A stretch of 62,530 nucleotides of DNA, taken from the NCBI GenBank assembly GCA_937958105.1, contig CALFXJ010000048.1:1-62530 (forward strand), in the 5' to 3' direction. The DNA comes from an uncultured Cellvibrio sp. (lineage in GTDB: Bacteria; Pseudomonadota; Gammaproteobacteria; Pseudomonadales; Cellvibrionaceae). How positions within the stretch are numbered: position 1 is the stretch's first letter; every line of letters begins with the position of its first letter. A program made the position numbers and the translations under genes. Shown here one piece after another: positions 1-9,934 of the stretch. Under the pieces are notes generated by a model, which did not search any database, was not told where the DNA came from, and worked only from the letters and a program-made list of their open reading frames with translations.

Positions 1-202
1 TTAGTTAAACACTTGCATTGTGGTCACTGCGACTCATATCCAAACACCAATAGATCTCCGTAACTTATTGATTTTCATGACCAATCTATACTCGGCAATC
101 ACCTTAATAAAATAACCGCCTCTGTCAGCACTTTTCCACTTGAAAACTCACTCTCATCAAGGAATACTGTTTGGACATACAGGTTAATCATGGATCACTT
201 TT
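1..202. other. Upstream region of the truncated integron integrase; possible att-side sequence
   Basis: No gene is visible here. Positions 4-10 read GTTAAAC, which fits the GTTRRRY core of integron recombination sites, but a 7-mer this degenerate occurs often by chance and its orientation relative to intI is not the expected one. A weak promoter candidate for the integrase is TTATTG (65-70) and TATACT (87-92) with 16 bp between them. In chromosomal integrons attI and the cassettes lie upstream of intI, so an array, if one exists, would be to the left of the window. Confidence 0.25.
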
Positions 203-962
203 ATGGACGATATTCCTATTCCCCTGCCCGACAAGCCACAGCGTTTTATGGATCAACTCCGCGTCTTTATGCGCGCAAAACGTCTGGCATACCGCACTGA
301 GAAAACCTACTGCACGTGGATTCTGGATTTCATTCGTTTCCATGAACGTAAACATCCTAAAAATATGGGCCCCCAAGAAGTGGATGCATGGCTGAGCCAT
401 TTGGCCAGCAAACGCAACGTCGCTATCAACACACAGAAAACCGCATTGAATGCAATCGTTTTTTTGTACAAGCAGTTTTTAAAGCAAGAGCTGGGTGAGA
501 TTCAATTTATCAATGCCAATAGAGGTCGCCAGCTACCTACTGTTTTTACACACGATGAAGCCATGCGTGTACTGTCATTCATGTCCGGAGATCATCGCCT
601 TGCTGCAAGCCTGATGTACGGCGCTGGCTTGCGGGTTATGGAAGCCGTGCGGCTGAGAGTTCAAGATGTGGACTTTACCAACGAAGGTCTATTTATTCGA
701 GAAGCTAAAGGCGATAAATGTCGCAGAACTCTCTTGCCTAAAACACTCATCGAACCCTTAAAAGCGCAAATTGATTTAGCGCTCGCGATTCATAAGCAGG
801 ATTTAACGGACGGATTTGGGGAGGTCTATTTGCCTTATGCACTGGCAAAAAAATATCCCAAGGCATCGAAAAGCCCTGCGTGGCAATACGTATTTCCCGC
901 CCCCAATCGTGCTGTTGACCCACGTAGTGATATGATTCGCCGTCATCATATCGGCGAGCAGT
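203..962 (+). pseudogene. Truncated integron integrase (IntI-type tyrosine recombinase)
   Basis: Residues 1-252 are a good IntI: a SAM-like N-terminal DNA-binding domain, the first catalytic Arg in GAGLRVMEAVRLRVQDV, the beta-hairpin Lys region (GDKCRRTLLPK), and the IntI-specific insert around DGFGEVYLPYALAKKYP and WQYVFPA. Similarity stops after RRHHIGEQ. The segment that should carry the His-x-x-Arg box, the second His and the nucleophile Tyr is gone. The frame then runs through the tex terminator and antisense to the end of tex, stopping at 1234, so residues after about 252 are not native. Loss of four catalytic residues should abolish recombination. A deletion, or recombination joining intI to the 3' flank of tex, explains this best. 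No clear ribosome-binding site precedes the ATG at 203. Confidence 0.85.
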
Positions 963-971
963 TTGCTAAAG

Positions 972-1003
972 AAAAAAGCCGCACATCTCTGTGCGGCTTT
1001 TTT
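972..1003 (-). terminator. Rho-independent terminator of tex (bidirectional in form)
   Basis: A six-A tract, GCCGCAC, a six-base loop, GTGCGGC and a six-T tract form a strong hairpin 32 bp beyond the tex stop codon. Its symmetry would let it work on either strand. The integrase homology ends about 10 bp before the hairpin. Confidence 0.9.
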
Positions 1004-1034
1004 CTGTCTTCTCTTGATACTTCTATTAACGCTT

Positions 1035-3353
1035 CTATTTTTTCTTCAGCGCCTGCTGTAGCAACGCGCCCATGCTGCCCATTGCTGGTTGCGGTGGGTT
1101 GCCTTTGGAGGCGGTGCGTTGGGGTTTCTGGTTGGAGCGGCCGCGGTTGTTGTTGCCTTCGACTTTTTCTCCGGGGGTGTCGTCCAGGCGCAGTGATAAG
1201 GCGATGCGCTTGCGCGGTACATCGACTTCCATGACTTTGGCTTTGACGATGTCGCCGGCTTTGACGACTTCGCGTGGATCTTTGACGAAGGTGTTGGACA
1301 GGGCGGAGATGTGGACGAGGCCGTCCTGGTGTACGCCGATGTCGACGAAGGCTCCGAAGTTGGTTACGTTGGTGACGGTGCCTTCGAGGATCATGCCGGG
1401 CTGCAGGTCGGTAATTTCTTCTACGCCTTCCTGGAATTGTGCTGTTTTAAATTCCGGGCGCGGGTCGCGGCCGGGTTTGTCGAGTTCTTTCAGGATGTCG
1501 GTGATGGTGGGCAGACCGAATTTTTCATCGACGAATTCTGCGGGCTTTACGCCGCGCAGAAAGGTGGAGTCGCCGATCAGTCCGCGGATGTCGCGGCCGT
1601 GTTTGGCTGCGATTTTTTCGACGATTGAATAGGACTCGGGGTGAACGGCGGATGCGTCCAGCGGGTTTTCACCACCGGCGACACGCAGGAAGCCCGCGGC
1701 CTGTTCAAAGGTTTTTTCGCCAAAGCGCGGGACTTTTTTCAGTTGCGCGCGGGAGGTGAATGCGCCGTGTTCGTTACGGAATTCGACAATGTTGTTGGCG
1801 AGGGTGGTGTTCAGGCCGGACACGCGGGCCAGCAGTGCGGCGGAGGCGGTATTGACTTCTACTCCCACCGCGTTCACGCAGTCTTCCACTACGGCGTCAA
1901 GTGAGCGTGCCAGTTGTGACTGGGATACGTCGTGCTGATACTGGCCAACACCGATGGATTTAGGATCGATCTTCACCAGTTCGGCCAGCGGGTCCTGCAG
2001 GCGGCGGGCGATGGAGATAGCACCGCGAATGGTGACATCAAGATCCGGAAATTCTTTTGCGGCAAATTCCGATGCGGAGTAAACCGATGCACCGGCTTCA
2101 TTCACAACCACGCTGGTGGCCTGAATGTCTTTGTGGGTTTTCAGTACGTCTTTAACGAACTTTTCAGTTTCGCGGGAGGCGGTGCCGTTACCGATCGCAA
2201 TCAGGCCTACGTTGTGTTTTTTGCACAGGGCTACCAGTACTTTTTCTGACTCTGCCACTTTATTGAATGGCGGCGTAGGGAAGATTGCGCAGTGGTCGAC
2301 CACCTTGCCGGTGGCATCCACCACGGCGACCTTCACACCGGTGCGCATACCTGGGTCGAGGCCGATGGTGGCTTTCTGGCCGGCGGGTGCAGCGAGCAAT
2401 AGATCCTTGAGGTTGGAGGCGAATACTTTGATCGCATCTTCTTCGGCTTTTTCACGGAGTTCGCCGAGCAGGTCGGTTTCCAGGTGAGTCAATAACTTCA
2501 CCCGCCAGGTCCAGCGCACGACTTCTGCCAGCCAGGCGTCGGCGGCACGGCCCTGGTCACGGATATTCCAGTGCTCCGCCACCATGACTTCACAGGGATG
2601 GCCCGTGCGGGTTTCTTCGTCGCCCACTTTGATGGCGATGGTCAGCACGCCTTCGTTGCGTCCGCGGAACATCGCCAGCGCGCGGTGGGACGGAGTGCTT
2701 TTGAGGGGCTCGTCGTGTTCAAAATAATCGCGGAATTTCTGGACTTCCTGTGAGGTGTCCGTTTCTTTGCCGGTGGCAACGCGGGCGCTGATGTGCGCTT
2801 CCTGCTGCAGGAAGTGACGCAGTTTGCCCAGCAGTTCTGCATCCTCGCTGAACTTCTCCATGAGGATGTATTTGGCTCCGTCGAGGGCGGCTTTGGTATC
2901 GTCGATCTTGTGTTCGGCGTTGAGGTATTTCACCGCTTCCGCTTCGGGGTTCAGGGTGGGGTCGGCCAGCAGGGCTTCGGCCAGGGGTTCCAGACCGGCT
3001 TCTTTGGCGATCTGGCCTTTGGTGCGGCGCTTGGGCTTGTAGGGCAGGTAGAGGTCTTCGAGACGGTTCTTGGTGTCGGCCTGGAGGATGTCGCGTTCCA
3101 GTTCCGGGGTCAGTTTTTCCTGTTCGGCAATGCTCTTGAGGATGGCCGCACGGCGGTCTTCCAGTTCACGCAGGTAACGCAGCCGTTCTTCCAGGGTGCG
3201 CATCTGGCTGTCGTCCAGCCCACCGGTCATTTCTTTACGGTAGCGCGAGATAAAGGGGACTGTGGCGCCTTCGTCCAGCAGCGCAACCGCTGCGCTGACC
3301 TGTTGCTCATTTACATTTAATTCTTCGGCAATGCGTTGGGAGATACTGTTCAT
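1035..3353 (-). CDS. tex: Tex, S1-domain RNA-binding transcription accessory protein
   Basis: The 772-residue product has full Tex length. The N-terminal helical region starts MNSISQRIAEELNV and contains VPFISRYRKEMTGGLDD. It is followed by the YqgF/RuvX-like RNase H fold (TIGLDPGMRTGVKVAVVD, about residues 328-345), helix-hairpin-helix motifs (about 490-560) and a C-terminal S1 domain (GMILEGTVTNVTNFGAFVDIG, about 650-720). The tail is basic and low-complexity (NNNRGRSNQKPQRTASKG). Tex is a cytoplasmic nucleic-acid-binding protein linked to transcription and, in some bacteria, to toxin expression or RNA turnover. It appears monocistronic, ending at the strong hairpin. A divergent gap of about 250 bp separates it from the next gene. 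Confidence 0.97.
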   Translation of the reverse strand: MNSISQRIAEELNVNEQQVSAAVALLDEGATVPFISRYRKEMTGGLDDSQMRTLEERLRYLRELEDRRAAILKSIAEQEKLTPELERDILQADTKNRLEDLYLPYKPKRRTKGQIAKEAGLEPLAEALLADPTLNPEAEAVKYLNAEHKIDDTKAALDGAKYILMEKFSEDAELLGKLRHFLQQEAHISARVATGKETDTSQEVQKFRDYFEHDEPLKSTPSHRALAMFRGRNEGVLTIAIKVGDEETRTGHPCEVMVAEHWNIRDQGRAADAWLAEVVRWTWRVKLLTHLETDLLGELREKAEEDAIKVFASNLKDLLLAAPAGQKATIGLDPGMRTGVKVAVVDATGKVVDHCAIFPTPPFNKVAESEKVLVALCKKHNVGLIAIGNGTASRETEKFVKDVLKTHKDIQATSVVVNEAGASVYSASEFAAKEFPDLDVTIRGAISIARRLQDPLAELVKIDPKSIGVGQYQHDVSQSQLARSLDAVVEDCVNAVGVEVNTASAALLARVSGLNTTLANNIVEFRNEHGAFTSRAQLKKVPRFGEKTFEQAAGFLRVAGGENPLDASAVHPESYSIVEKIAAKHGRDIRGLIGDSTFLRGVKPAEFVDEKFGLPTITDILKELDKPGRDPRPEFKTAQFQEGVEEITDLQPGMILEGTVTNVTNFGAFVDIGVHQDGLVHISALSNTFVKDPREVVKAGDIVKAKVMEVDVPRKRIALSLRLDDTPGEKVEGNNNRGRSNQKPQRTASKGNPPQPAMGSMGALLQQALKKK

Positions 3354-3607
3354 AGCGGGTAACTCTTTACTTATTAACGGAGTAAACCTGATTAACTGAG
3401 CCTAATGGAGCGGCCGGGACGACCTGCGTGTGAGGTGCATTATCCGCAAAACCGCAGAGCAGAACAGTCTTGTATTTGCCGGGCAAGTGTGCGTTCCGGG
3501 CCGCTGCCGTGAATCAGGGTGCAGGGTGAATCCAAATGGCCGCCTGACTGCATCCAAGAGCATAACCGTTGGCATCAGGCCGACGTTATCGATGAATGGA
3601 GCACATT

Positions 3608-4396
3608 ATGAATACGATCAAAGCTATCGCCCTGCTGTTTCTGATATGGCAGCCCCAGTGGGCAGCCGCTGCCGAGGCCACCCGGGCGTTTGCGCTGGAG
3701 AACATCAGACACATCAACCTGCGCGGCGCGGCCGAGATGATGCTTACCCAGGGAGAGACCGAGGCGCTGACCATCACTGCTGACGAGAAAGCCCTGCAGA
3801 ACGTCGAGATCCATCAGAAAGATGGCACCCTGTATCTCAACGTCCGGTCCCGCAACTGGAGCTGGTTTAACTGGGGTGAGGACGATGACGTGCGCTTTGC
3901 CGTGAGTCTGCGCCAGCTGGAGAGCCTGACACTGACCGGCGCTGCTCAGGTCACTGGCGGTGACTGGTTCGGTGAGAAGCTGTCCATTGACATCACCGGC
4001 GCCAGCCAGCTGCAGGTTGGCCGGCTGGCGGTCAAACAGCTGGCGATAAACCTGACCGGCGCAAGCCATTCCAATATTGAACAGCTGCGGGGCGAAGAGC
4101 TGCAGGTCGAGCTGACCGGGGCCTCCCATATGGCGATCAAACAGTCCGGCGAGGTGGCCCGCCAGCAGGTTAACCTGACCGGGGCCAGCCATTACAAGGC
4201 GACGCCATTGAAGAGCCGCTCCGCCAGCATCCAGGTAACCGGCGCGTCCAGTGCCGAGGTCTATGCCACTGAGGCGCTGGAGATCAGTGCGCACGGTGCC
4301 TCCAATGTGCGTTATTACGGTACCAGCCAGGCCCGCACCCAGACCAGTGGCTTCAGCAACACCGACTATCGCGGTGCAGATCCCGCTGGGAAATAA
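3608..4396 (+). CDS. Exported GIN-domain (DUF2807-type) repeat protein
   Basis: I place the start at the ATG at 3608 because GGAG (3598-3601) sits at good spacing; an upstream in-frame ATG at 3596 has no such site. A signal peptide (KAIALLFLIWQPQWAAAA) is followed by a DUF2807-like region (ALENIRHINLRGAAEMMLTQGE). The next 150 residues carry a TGA[SA] core repeated about every 20 residues (LTGAAQ, ITGASQ, three LTGASH, VTGASS), with a weaker final HGASN. This is the regular ladder of a right-handed beta-helix. Family members are envelope or surface proteins, often called putative adhesin heads; no catalytic residues are apparent. Its function is unknown. Confidence 0.8.
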   Translation: MNTIKAIALLFLIWQPQWAAAAEATRAFALENIRHINLRGAAEMMLTQGETEALTITADEKALQNVEIHQKDGTLYLNVRSRNWSWFNWGEDDDVRFAVSLRQLESLTLTGAAQVTGGDWFGEKLSIDITGASQLQVGRLAVKQLAINLTGASHSNIEQLRGEELQVELTGASHMAIKQSGEVARQQVNLTGASHYKATPLKSRSASIQVTGASSAEVYATEALEISAHGASNVRYYGTSQARTQTSGFSNTDYRGADPAGK

Positions 4397-4581
4397 GCCT
4401 TGATCCGCTACACGCGCCAGCCCACAAAGTGCGCAACTGCCGTTTGACCATCCGCTGTATTTGCCGCTAACCTTCTCCGCGATTGTGCGGCGGCCGCCCG
4501 AGGAACCGGTGCGGCCGCTGCCATGTCTGTCAGTCTCCCGCCCCGTCGTAGTAATTAGTCGTAGATAAAAAGGACCTCCGC

Positions 4582-7428
4582 ATGCGCTATTTCCCGCTCA
4601 CAGTGTTGTTGACCCTTCTGCTTACCGGATTCGGCCTGACCGCGTGTGAACACACCGGTTCAGTGGAGCGCCCCGGGCTTCAGCAATCGCTCAGCGACAC
4701 GGTTATCCGTAAAAGCCCCAATGATGATCGCCGCTACGCCGTCATCACACTGCCGAACGACCTGCAGGTAGTACTGGTGTCCGATCCAAGCGTGGAGGTA
4801 TCAGCGGTTTCCATGGGTGTGGGTGCGGGCAGTTATCAGGACCCGGAAGCTCACCCCGGGCTTGCGCATTATCTGGAGCACATGCTGTTTCTCGGGACCG
4901 AAAAATATCCTAACCCCAACAGCTTCCAGAAATTTGTCGATCAGAATGCGGGTATCTGGAATGCTTTTACCGCCGCAGACCAGACCAATTATTTCTTTCA
5001 GATAAACGCGGGCAAGCTTGATGAAGCGCTGGATTACTTCAGCGATTACTTCAAGAAGCCCACTTTTGATCCGCAGTACAGTGATAAGGAACGCACCGCC
5101 GTGCACAGCGAATGGTCCTCCGGCCGTTCGCAGGATAACTGGATTATGTATCGCCTCGCGGGCATTACCGCCAACCCGGAACACCCGGCCACACAATTTA
5201 ATGTCGGTAATCTGGAAACCCTGACCGACAAACCCGGATCGCGCCTGCAGGATGCCCTGCTCGTTTTTTACAAGCGCTATTACTCTGCCAATAACATGAA
5301 GCTGACCATGGTGGGGCGTCAGTCTCTGGATGAATTAAAAGCGCTGGCCGAAAAGCATTTTGCGAGCATTCCCAATAAAAATATTCAGCCACCCAAGGTG
5401 ACGACGCCCGGCCTTACCCCGGCGCAGATGGGTAAAACCATCCACTATCAATCCCTTAAAGACACCAAGCAGCTGATGGTGGAATTTCCCATCAAGGATA
5501 ACTCCGACCAGTGGCGGCTCAAACCTAACGAATTCATCAATAACCTGATCAGCTCCGAAGAAGAAGGCACGCTTGGTGAAACCCTACGTCGCGAAGGACT
5601 GGCCAATGCCGTCTACAGTTATGTTGTGCCGGATCATTACGGTGCGGATGGTTTCCTGCGGGTTATGGTGGACATGACGGATAAAGGAATGAAGCAGCGC
5701 GACCGGATCGTGGCTTCGGTCTTTGCTTACCTCGACCTGATCAGAAAGGAAGGTATTGAGGAACGCTACTTCCTGGAACTCAAAGCCATGCGTGAAAAAG
5801 ATTTTACGACCCAGGCTAAAACCCAGCCGGTTCAGCAGGCTATCGAACTGACCAGCCAGCAGTTTGATTATCCGGTAGAGCATCTGCTGGATGCCAAGTA
5901 TGTATACGAGCGGTTTGATGAAGCGGCCATCCGCCAGGTGCTGGATCAACTTCAGCCACAGCGTTCGCGCATCTGGTATGTGAGCAAGACCGAAAAGGCG
6001 GACCAGAATATTCCCTTCTACGAAGGCCGCTACGCCCTGCGCGATACCACGACTGAGGAATTCATGCGGTGGGAAACACTGGGCCGTTCTCTGCGTTTTA
6101 ACCTGCCGCCGGAGAATCAACTCTTCTCCGATACCACGGCAGAAATTGTAGATGCGGTATACGACCGTCCCACCCTGATCATGGAAGAGCCGGGCGCAGA
6201 GGTCTGGTTGATGCACGCTCAGCATCACCGCGAAGACAAAGCCATGCTCGACCTCAGTCTGAACGTAAATTTCGGAATGGACAGTGCGCGCAATATTGTT
6301 CTTGCATCTTTGCTGAAAGATGTTTTTGCGCTGCAGACGACCACGCTGCGCGATCGCGCTATCCGTGCCGGATTGGATATCACCATTGATCTGGCCCCGG
6401 AAAAAAGCCAGATGATCCGCATCACGGGTTACAGCACTCAGCAGCCGCAACTATTCACCCAGCTGATTGATCATTTTGCCCAGCTGAAGATCAGTGAACA
6501 GGATTTTACCCAGGTGCTGGACAGCTATCGTCTGGATCGCATCAATGCGCGCAAGGCCGCGCCCACACAGCAACTGTTCAATCATATGTGGCGTCTGCTG
6601 TATGTCGCCAACTGGACTGATGAAGAACTTCTGACGGCGGCCAACCAGATTACCCGCGCGGACCTGGTGGCTTATCACCAGCGGGTTCTGCAGGAAAATC
6701 TGCTGCGCGTGTTCGCTTTTGGCAACTTGTCCGAGGATACCGTCAAAGACATCGTGCGTTACGGCATGCAGAAATTTAACAGCCGCCGTACACCGGAGCA
6801 GCGGTTTATTCTGCCGTTTATCACGCCTAACCCGCAGGTGGCGATCAACTTCCGTGTGGCCATTGATCAGACGGATAATGCACTCTTGTCCGGCGTGCTG
6901 GGCACCAGCCCGTCTGTTGCACAGAACGCGCAGATAATGCTGTTGAACGGCATTTTCTCCAATGAGTTTTTTACTCAGCTGCGCACCAACGAGCAGATGG
7001 GTTACACCGTCGGCAGTGCACCGATCAATGTGAATGATTACCCGCTGTTTGTTCTCTATGTCCAGAGCACCAATACCGAACTGGTTGCCATCAAGGAACG
7101 TATGGATCGCTTCCGTCAGGAATTTTATGATCAGTTACAGACGCTGGATGAAGCCACCCTGGAACAACTGAAAGAGGCAGAGATCGCTCAGCTCACGCAG
7201 AAGCCCACCGACTTTATCCGTGAAGCGCGGGAACATCTGTTTGATTTTAAATTCGGTCAGCTGGATTTTGCGCGCAAGGAAAAACTGGTGCAGGCCTTGA
7301 GCGACACCACCAAAGCCGACATCCTGCAAACCTATGAGCATCTGCTGCTGAAACAACAGGGCATGCCGGTGCTGATCCAGTTAAAAGGCACGCACTTTAT
7401 CAACACCGAGTTCGTGCGTAAGCCCTGA
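4582..7428 (+). CDS. M16 family metalloprotease lipoprotein (pitrilysin/insulysin-like)
   Basis: At 948 residues it has the size of E. coli protease III (Ptr) and four M16 domains. The inverted zinc motif HxxEH is intact as HYLEH (about residues 95-99), in the context HPGLAHYLEHMLFLGTEKYP, with the third ligand expected in ERTAVHSEW. The N terminus is a lipoprotein signal (LLTGFGLTACEHTG) rather than the cleaved signal of Ptr, so it is probably anchored to an envelope membrane and degrades peptides in the periplasm. The C-terminal half contains the inactive M16 domain and substrate-binding motifs (QLRTNEQMGYTVGSAP). AGGACC precedes the ATG. It is followed at 63 bp by a small DUF3144 gene, perhaps in the same transcript. 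Confidence 0.93.
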   Translation: MRYFPLTVLLTLLLTGFGLTACEHTGSVERPGLQQSLSDTVIRKSPNDDRRYAVITLPNDLQVVLVSDPSVEVSAVSMGVGAGSYQDPEAHPGLAHYLEHMLFLGTEKYPNPNSFQKFVDQNAGIWNAFTAADQTNYFFQINAGKLDEALDYFSDYFKKPTFDPQYSDKERTAVHSEWSSGRSQDNWIMYRLAGITANPEHPATQFNVGNLETLTDKPGSRLQDALLVFYKRYYSANNMKLTMVGRQSLDELKALAEKHFASIPNKNIQPPKVTTPGLTPAQMGKTIHYQSLKDTKQLMVEFPIKDNSDQWRLKPNEFINNLISSEEEGTLGETLRREGLANAVYSYVVPDHYGADGFLRVMVDMTDKGMKQRDRIVASVFAYLDLIRKEGIEERYFLELKAMREKDFTTQAKTQPVQQAIELTSQQFDYPVEHLLDAKYVYERFDEAAIRQVLDQLQPQRSRIWYVSKTEKADQNIPFYEGRYALRDTTTEEFMRWETLGRSLRFNLPPENQLFSDTTAEIVDAVYDRPTLIMEEPGAEVWLMHAQHHREDKAMLDLSLNVNFGMDSARNIVLASLLKDVFALQTTTLRDRAIRAGLDITIDLAPEKSQMIRITGYSTQQPQLFTQLIDHFAQLKISEQDFTQVLDSYRLDRINARKAAPTQQLFNHMWRLLYVANWTDEELLTAANQITRADLVAYHQRVLQENLLRVFAFGNLSEDTVKDIVRYGMQKFNSRRTPEQRFILPFITPNPQVAINFRVAIDQTDNALLSGVLGTSPSVAQNAQIMLLNGIFSNEFFTQLRTNEQMGYTVGSAPINVNDYPLFVLYVQSTNTELVAIKERMDRFRQEFYDQLQTLDEATLEQLKEAEIAQLTQKPTDFIREAREHLFDFKFGQLDFARKEKLVQALSDTTKADILQTYEHLLLKQQGMPVLIQLKGTHFINTEFVRKP

Positions 7429-7491
7429 CATTGCGTTAACAATAACGGCTCGGCCTGTGGCCGGGCCCGGTCAACAATCAAGAGGTTTAAC

Positions 7492-7788
7492 ATGGCCAAT
7501 CATGATGAAGAATTATTCTGGAATCTGGTGGATCAGTTTATCCAGAACGCCAATGATGCCTGCGATCAGGCCGATCCGGGCGTAGTGAGTGCCGCACTGC
7601 TGAATGCCGCCGCGCGCTTCAATGCCTTTGTGGTGGCGAGCTCTTCACTCGATCGCAAGGAATACATCGAGGAAATGGACAGTTCGCTCAATTACCTCAC
7701 CGGTCGCTATCGGGAAATCCTGCGCGATAACCTTGAAGATTATCGCGATCACTACAAGGAATATGTGCGCCCGGACGAGAAGGAATAA
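7492..7788 (+). CDS. DUF3144 family protein
   Basis: This 98-residue acidic, helix-rich protein has the DUF3144 pattern: FWNLVDQFIQNAND, an Ala-rich helix (VSAALLNAAARFNAFVVASSS) and a C-terminal YREILRDNLEDYRDHY segment. AGAGG lies upstream of the ATG. There is no signal peptide or membrane segment, so it is probably cytoplasmic. The family has no established function. Confidence 0.85.
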   Translation: MANHDEELFWNLVDQFIQNANDACDQADPGVVSAALLNAAARFNAFVVASSSLDRKEYIEEMDSSLNYLTGRYREILRDNLEDYRDHYKEYVRPDEKE

Positions 7789-7961
7789 TCCTTCTCACTC
7801 AGGGTATCGCCGCCCGCATCCATCGATGCAATGTAATCTTTTGTAATTCTCCCTCTCTCTCCCGCATCACCCGGCTGCAGACGCCGCCCATCTGGTATAC
7901 AAGCATTATTTTAGTGGCTATAGTTTGCCCGTTTCCTTAACCCGCGCTGCACGAGGTGTCT

Positions 7962-9914
7962 ATGCACAAGATAATAATAACGGCCGTGAGTCGTCTGTTT
8001 TGTTTTTCGTTTATGGGGCTGCTGCTGACCTCCCTTGCCCATGCCGATGTCCGCCTGCCCCGCCTGCTCAGTGATGGTGCTGTACTGCAGCGCGAGAAGC
8101 CGGTGACCTTCTGGGGCTGGGCCGATGAAGGTGAAGATGTCCGCGTTAAGTTTGCCCAGCAGGAACGCCGCACCCGGACCAAAGATGGCCGCTGGCAGGT
8201 GACCTTTCCCGCAATGAAAGCCGGTGGTCCCTTTGAGCTGACGGTGCAGGGCAAAAATACCCTGCAGGTAAAAGATCTGTGGCTCGGCGACCTGTGGATT
8301 GCTGCGGGTCAGTCGAATATGGAACTGCCGCTGCGTCGGGTGCATTACCGTTATCCCACTGTTATCGCTGAAACCCAGCTGCCGAAGGTGCGCGAATTTT
8401 CTGTGCCCGTGACCTATGAATTTGATAAGCCCCGCGATGATTTCACCCAGGGCGAATGGAAGACCGCTACACCGGAACATCTCGCTGGCTTCTCCGCCGT
8501 AGGTTTCTTTTTCGCACGCGATCTGCATCAGGAATACGGCGTGCCCATCGGCATCCTCAGCATCGCCGTGGGTGGCTCGCCAGTGGAAGCCTGGATGAGC
8601 GAAGAGGCGTTAAAAAATTATCCGGATTACCTGCAGGCTGCCAATAAATTCAAAGACAGCACTGTACTCGAACAAACCCTTGCCCAGGACAAAGCCAACA
8701 GTGATGCCTGGTACGCCCGCGCCCAGGCTGAAGACGCCGGCCTGAAGGCGACGCCCAACTGGTCTGCACCGGCATCGGCCACTGCAGACTGGAAGCCATT
8801 TCAGGTTCCCGGTTTTGTGCACGAACAGAATATTGAATTCACCAACGGCATTATCTGGTTCAAGAAAAGCTTCACGCTGACTGAACAGCAGGCACAACAG
8901 GATGCCCGCCTGTGGCTGGGCGCTATCGTGGATGGCGATCAGGTATACCTCAACGGTGAGCTGGTGGGCCAGACCGGCTATCAGTATCCGCCGCGTATTT
9001 ATGATGTACCCAAAGGTCTGCTCAAGTCAGGCACCAACGAAATCCGCGTGCGTGTGACCAGCTATTCCGGCAAGCCCGGCTTTGTGAAAGATAAAGACTA
9101 CGCATTGAAGCTGGCCAAAGAAGACGTCGACCTGAGCGGCGACTGGTCGTACAAGATCGGCATGCACGCCGATGCCATGCTGCCCTCCACCACCATGCAT
9201 TACCAGCCGACCACACTGTTTAAAGCCAAACTTGCCCCGGCCTTCCCGTTCGGTATCAAAGGGGTCATCTGGTTTCAGGGCGAATCCAACGTGGGCCGCT
9301 GGCAGGAGTACGAGGATTTATTCAGCGGGATGATTGGCGACTGGCGTAAACATTTTAATCAGGGCAACTTCCCATTCCTGTTTGTTCAGCTGGCCAACTT
9401 CCTCGAGCCTGCATCCTCGCCGACAGAAAGCGAGTGGGCGCAGTTGCGTGAGGCCCAGCGCAAGACACTGGCGGTACCCAAGACAGCGATGGCCGTGGCC
9501 ATTGATGTGGGCGAGTGGAATGACATCCACCCGCTGAACAAGGAAGCTGTCGGTGAGCGTCTGGCACTGGCGGCGCGCAAACTGGCTTACGGCGAGAAGA
9601 ATCTCCTGGCGTTCAGCCCGCAAGCAAAATCTGTGAAGGCCAAAGGCAAGACGCTGGTGGTGAGTTTTGATCACGCCGGTAAAGGTTTGCAGGTCAAAGG
9701 CGACACCCTGCAGGAGATCGCCATCGCCGGAAAAGACAAAGTGTTTGTCTGGGCCAAGGCGAAGGTTGAGGGGAATCAGCTGGTTGTCTGGAGTGATGAG
9801 ATTGAGCAGCCGGTGTGGGTACGTTATGCCTGGGCGGATAACCCTGCCAAAGCAAATCTGTATAATAGCGCCGACCTTCCAGCATCGCCTTTCCAGATCA
9901 GTATCAAACACTAA
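7962..9914 (+). CDS. Sialate O-acetylesterase-like SGNH esterase
   Basis: I choose the ATG at 7962 over an in-frame GTG at 7956 because CGAGG lies five bases upstream of it. A signal peptide (LFCFSFMGLLLTSLAHA) precedes a beta-rich domain. Block I then follows (AAGQSNMELPL; nucleophile Ser near 117), block III (VIWFQGESN) and a C-terminal Asp-His pair (DIHPLNK, near 520). Between blocks I and III, about residues 260-390, is an inserted jelly-roll like those in sialate O-acetylesterases (WFKKSFTLTEQ, YLNGELVGQT). The enzyme should remove acetyl esters from sugars in the periplasm or outside. In a plant-wall degrader the substrate could be acetylated xylan or mannan rather than sialic acid. Confidence 0.9.
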   Translation: MHKIIITAVSRLFCFSFMGLLLTSLAHADVRLPRLLSDGAVLQREKPVTFWGWADEGEDVRVKFAQQERRTRTKDGRWQVTFPAMKAGGPFELTVQGKNTLQVKDLWLGDLWIAAGQSNMELPLRRVHYRYPTVIAETQLPKVREFSVPVTYEFDKPRDDFTQGEWKTATPEHLAGFSAVGFFFARDLHQEYGVPIGILSIAVGGSPVEAWMSEEALKNYPDYLQAANKFKDSTVLEQTLAQDKANSDAWYARAQAEDAGLKATPNWSAPASATADWKPFQVPGFVHEQNIEFTNGIIWFKKSFTLTEQQAQQDARLWLGAIVDGDQVYLNGELVGQTGYQYPPRIYDVPKGLLKSGTNEIRVRVTSYSGKPGFVKDKDYALKLAKEDVDLSGDWSYKIGMHADAMLPSTTMHYQPTTLFKAKLAPAFPFGIKGVIWFQGESNVGRWQEYEDLFSGMIGDWRKHFNQGNFPFLFVQLANFLEPASSPTESEWAQLREAQRKTLAVPKTAMAVAIDVGEWNDIHPLNKEAVGERLALAARKLAYGEKNLLAFSPQAKSVKAKGKTLVVSFDHAGKGLQVKGDTLQEIAIAGKDKVFVWAKAKVEGNQLVVWSDEIEQPVWVRYAWADNPAKANLYNSADLPASPFQISIKH

Positions 9915-9934
9915 GCGTGTGATACATCGGTTTG

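Noticed and set aside
962..1234. Residues 253-343 of the integrase frame as a novel C-terminal domain
   Set aside because: They are translated from the tex terminator and the antisense of tex; Cys/Trp/Arg-rich composition is typical of shadow reading.
9859..9865. TATAAT-like box inside the end of the esterase gene as promoter of the flavoprotein
   Set aside because: No -35 element at proper spacing, and it lies within coding sequence where such hexamers occur by chance.
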